Below, in pieces: positions 62,607 to 64,000 of a stretch of DNA of 64,000 nt (position 1 is its first letter; each line of letters starts with the position of its first letter). This DNA comes from Desulforamulus reducens MI-1 (GTDB lineage Bacteria > Bacillota > Desulfotomaculia > Desulfotomaculales > Desulfotomaculaceae). The notes under the pieces were generated by a model that did not search any database, was not told the DNA's origin, and saw only the letters and a program-made list of their open reading frames with translations. The translations under genes and the position numbers were made by a program. Where the stretch lies: assembly GCF_000016165.1 (NCBI RefSeq), contig NC_009253.1, forward strand, positions 2,925,484-2,989,483, read 5' to 3'.

Positions 62607-64000
62607 TTACTTAATGAGCGTTGTCAGGAACAAGGATATTGAAGGTACATAAGTGACTAGGAGTAATACAACAATCATCGCACCCAGTAATGGCATCGCC
62701 GATTTCGCTAAGTCTTCAATTTTAAGTTTGGCAACACCACTTGCAACGAATAGGTTAACACCAACAGGAGGAGTAATAAATCCAAGGGCCAGGTTAACAA
62801 CCATGATAACACCGAAGTGAATCGGATCAACTCCTACCTTTGTAACAATAGGCAGCAAGATGGGAGTTAGGATTACAATAGCTGCTAAAGCTTCCATAAA
62901 CGTACCCACTATCAGAAGTAAGATATTAATCATTAGTAAGATCATGATCTTATTCTCGGTAATACCAAGGATAAACTCGGCAATTTTGTTGGGAACCTGC
63001 TCGATAGTCATAATGTTACCGAAGATTGTCGCCATAGACATTAGCACAATAACAACTGCTGAAGTGCTGCAAGCTTCCATGAAGCACTCTGTAATATTTT
63101 TAAGATTAATTTCCTTGTAAACAAACACACCTACGATTAATCCATAAAAAGCTGATACAGCTGCTGCCTCGGTGGGCGTCATGAAACCGCCATAGATACC
63201 GCCTAATATAATAACTGGCACCATCAATGCCCACTTGGCATCCCAGAAAGCTTTTACGAAGGTGCCAAAGTTACGCTCGCGTTCTTCGCCTTTCCAGTTG
63301 TTTTTCTTAGAGTAGAAATAACTGATACCCATTAACACAAGACCCGTTAATACGCCTGGGACGATACCACCTATAAACAACTTACCAACAGAGGCCTGGG
63401 CCGATACGCCGTACACTACAAAGGGGTTACTGGGAGGAATCATTACACCGATGGCACCGGCACAGGCAACTAGTGCTGCCGCAAAGTGTTTATCATAGCC
63501 CCTCTCGATCATAGCAGGAATTGTAAGGGCTCCGATGGCTGCAACGGTTGCCGGACCCGAACCACTGATGGCTGCAAAGAACATACAGGTTGCAATGGTT
63601 GCAAGAGCCATACCTCCGTAGAGGGAACCCAGCATTTCATCAGCCAGGGCCAAAAGTCTCTTAGAAAGACCACCTGCTCCCATGAAAACACCGGCTGCAA
63701 TAAAGAATGGAATTGCCATAATTGGAAAACTGTCAATTGATGTAAAAGAAAGTTGGGCAACATAATCTATCGGCAACGTATTTGCCCCTATGATAGTAGC
63801 TAACCCGGATAGCCCCAAAGCAATGGCAATGGGTACGCCAATTACTAAAAATATTGAGAAGTAACCAAACAACCAAACCAAGGCATCTAGCTCAATACCT
63901 AGCAACAGCGGGGAAGCTATAACCCCACAGAAGATAGCACCAATAAGTGAGTCTTTTATACCACATTCTTTTACTTGTCTTACAAGGTCTTGAATTACAC
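62607..64000 (-). CDS. TRAP transporter large permease (DctM type), 5' end beyond window
   Basis: At least 432 residues of a DctM-family permease with about 12 helices: FLVIGVPIAIALGLSGLA, SGSGPATVAAIGALTIPAM, GAIGVMIPPSNPFVVYG, TPTEAAAVSAFYGLIVG and LALGFITPPVGVNLFVASG are all characteristic. A TTG at 63905 could start the usual DctM N-terminus, but it lacks a ribosome site and the frame is open to the window edge, adding 31 residues that include a hydrophobic stretch (DSLIGAIFCGVIASPLLL). The gene may therefore start outside, perhaps as a DctQM fusion. In sulfonate-lyase loci such transporters import the sulfonate; that is the likely job here. Confidence 0.88.
   Translation of the reverse strand, partial: VIQDLVRQVKECGIKDSLIGAIFCGVIASPLLLGIELDALVWLFGYFSIFLVIGVPIAIALGLSGLATIIGANTLPIDYVAQLSFTSIDSFPIMAIPFFIAAGVFMGAGGLSKRLLALADEMLGSLYGGMALATIATCMFFAAISGSGPATVAAIGALTIPAMIERGYDKHFAAALVACAGAIGVMIPPSNPFVVYGVSAQASVGKLFIGGIVPGVLTGLVLMGISYFYSKKNNWKGEERERNFGTFVKAFWDAKWALMVPVIILGGIYGGFMTPTEAAAVSAFYGLIVGVFVYKEINLKNITECFMEACSTSAVVIVLMSMATIFGNIMTIEQVPNKIAEFILGITENKIMILLMINILLLIVGTFMEALAAIVILTPILLPIVTKVGVDPIHFGVIMVVNLALGFITPPVGVNLFVASGVAKLKIEDLAKSAMPLLGAMIVVLLLVTYVPSISLFLTTLIK

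Noticed and set aside
1-64000. CRISPR arrays, tRNA, rRNA, phage or integrative elements
   Set aside because: No regularly spaced repeats, tRNA-like cloverleafs, rRNA signatures, integrases or phage structural genes were seen.

Overview
The window looks like chromosome from an anaerobic, Gram-positive, endospore-type Firmicute of the Desulfotomaculum/Desulforamulus (Peptococcaceae) kind. Pointers are the oxygen-independent cobalamin pathway, an S-layer-homology protein, a GerMN-domain lipoprotein, two FeoAB ferrous-iron systems, a c-di-AMP riboswitch of the Gram-positive type, and a glycyl-radical sulfonate-lyase locus. The genus is my inference. No rRNA, tRNA or CRISPR array was seen.

Layout. 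1-3.6 kb: a Ski2-like DExH helicase (C-terminus off the left edge) and a membrane diguanylate cyclase. 3.8-17.1 kb: a 15-gene minus-strand operon, cbiA-D-E-T-F-G-H-J-X-C-P-B-cobS-pduX-cobD, from one good sigma-A-type promoter and without a visible cobalamin riboswitch. 17.3-19.5 kb: lgt and a YibE/F protein. 19.6-29.6 kb: an iron region with feoA plus a FeoB split into two genes, a DtxR/MntR-type repressor, a second set (soluble chemoreceptor, feoA, feoA, full-length feoB, Cys-rich FeoB partner), a DUF2325 protein and a GAF/HD-GYP protein. Fur-box-like palindromes precede three of these transcription units. 30-37 kb: cobT and cbiK-M-N-Q-O-L, each behind its own cobalamin riboswitch. They supply the steps missing from the large operon: cobalt uptake, chelation, C20 methylation and lower-ligand activation.

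37-50.6 kb is mixed housekeeping and envelope content: lipoproteins, a two-CW chemoreceptor, an SLH protein, an NlpC/P60 hydrolase under a c-di-AMP riboswitch, an internally deleted MrfA-like helicase, a phospholipase-C-like protein, and NSS and Na/Pi transporters.

50.8-64 kb is the accessory highlight. In transcription order (right to left) it holds a TRAP transporter permease, a glycyl radical enzyme gene interrupted by an IS4-family element, its radical-SAM activase, a GntR regulator, a second intact and apparently identical copy of the glycyl radical enzyme, a second IS copy in inverted orientation, and a TauE/SafE sulfite-exporter-type protein. Active-site spacing fits isethionate sulfite-lyase: import by TRAP, C-S cleavage to acetaldehyde and sulfite, and disposal or respiration of the sulfite. 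Both IS copies are 1554 bp with 19-bp terminal inverted repeats, and each sits in its own 9-bp target duplication.

Two dispersed intergenic repeat families, not recognised as anything named, punctuate the window: a dual-hairpin element (six copies) and a roughly 80-bp element (three copies).
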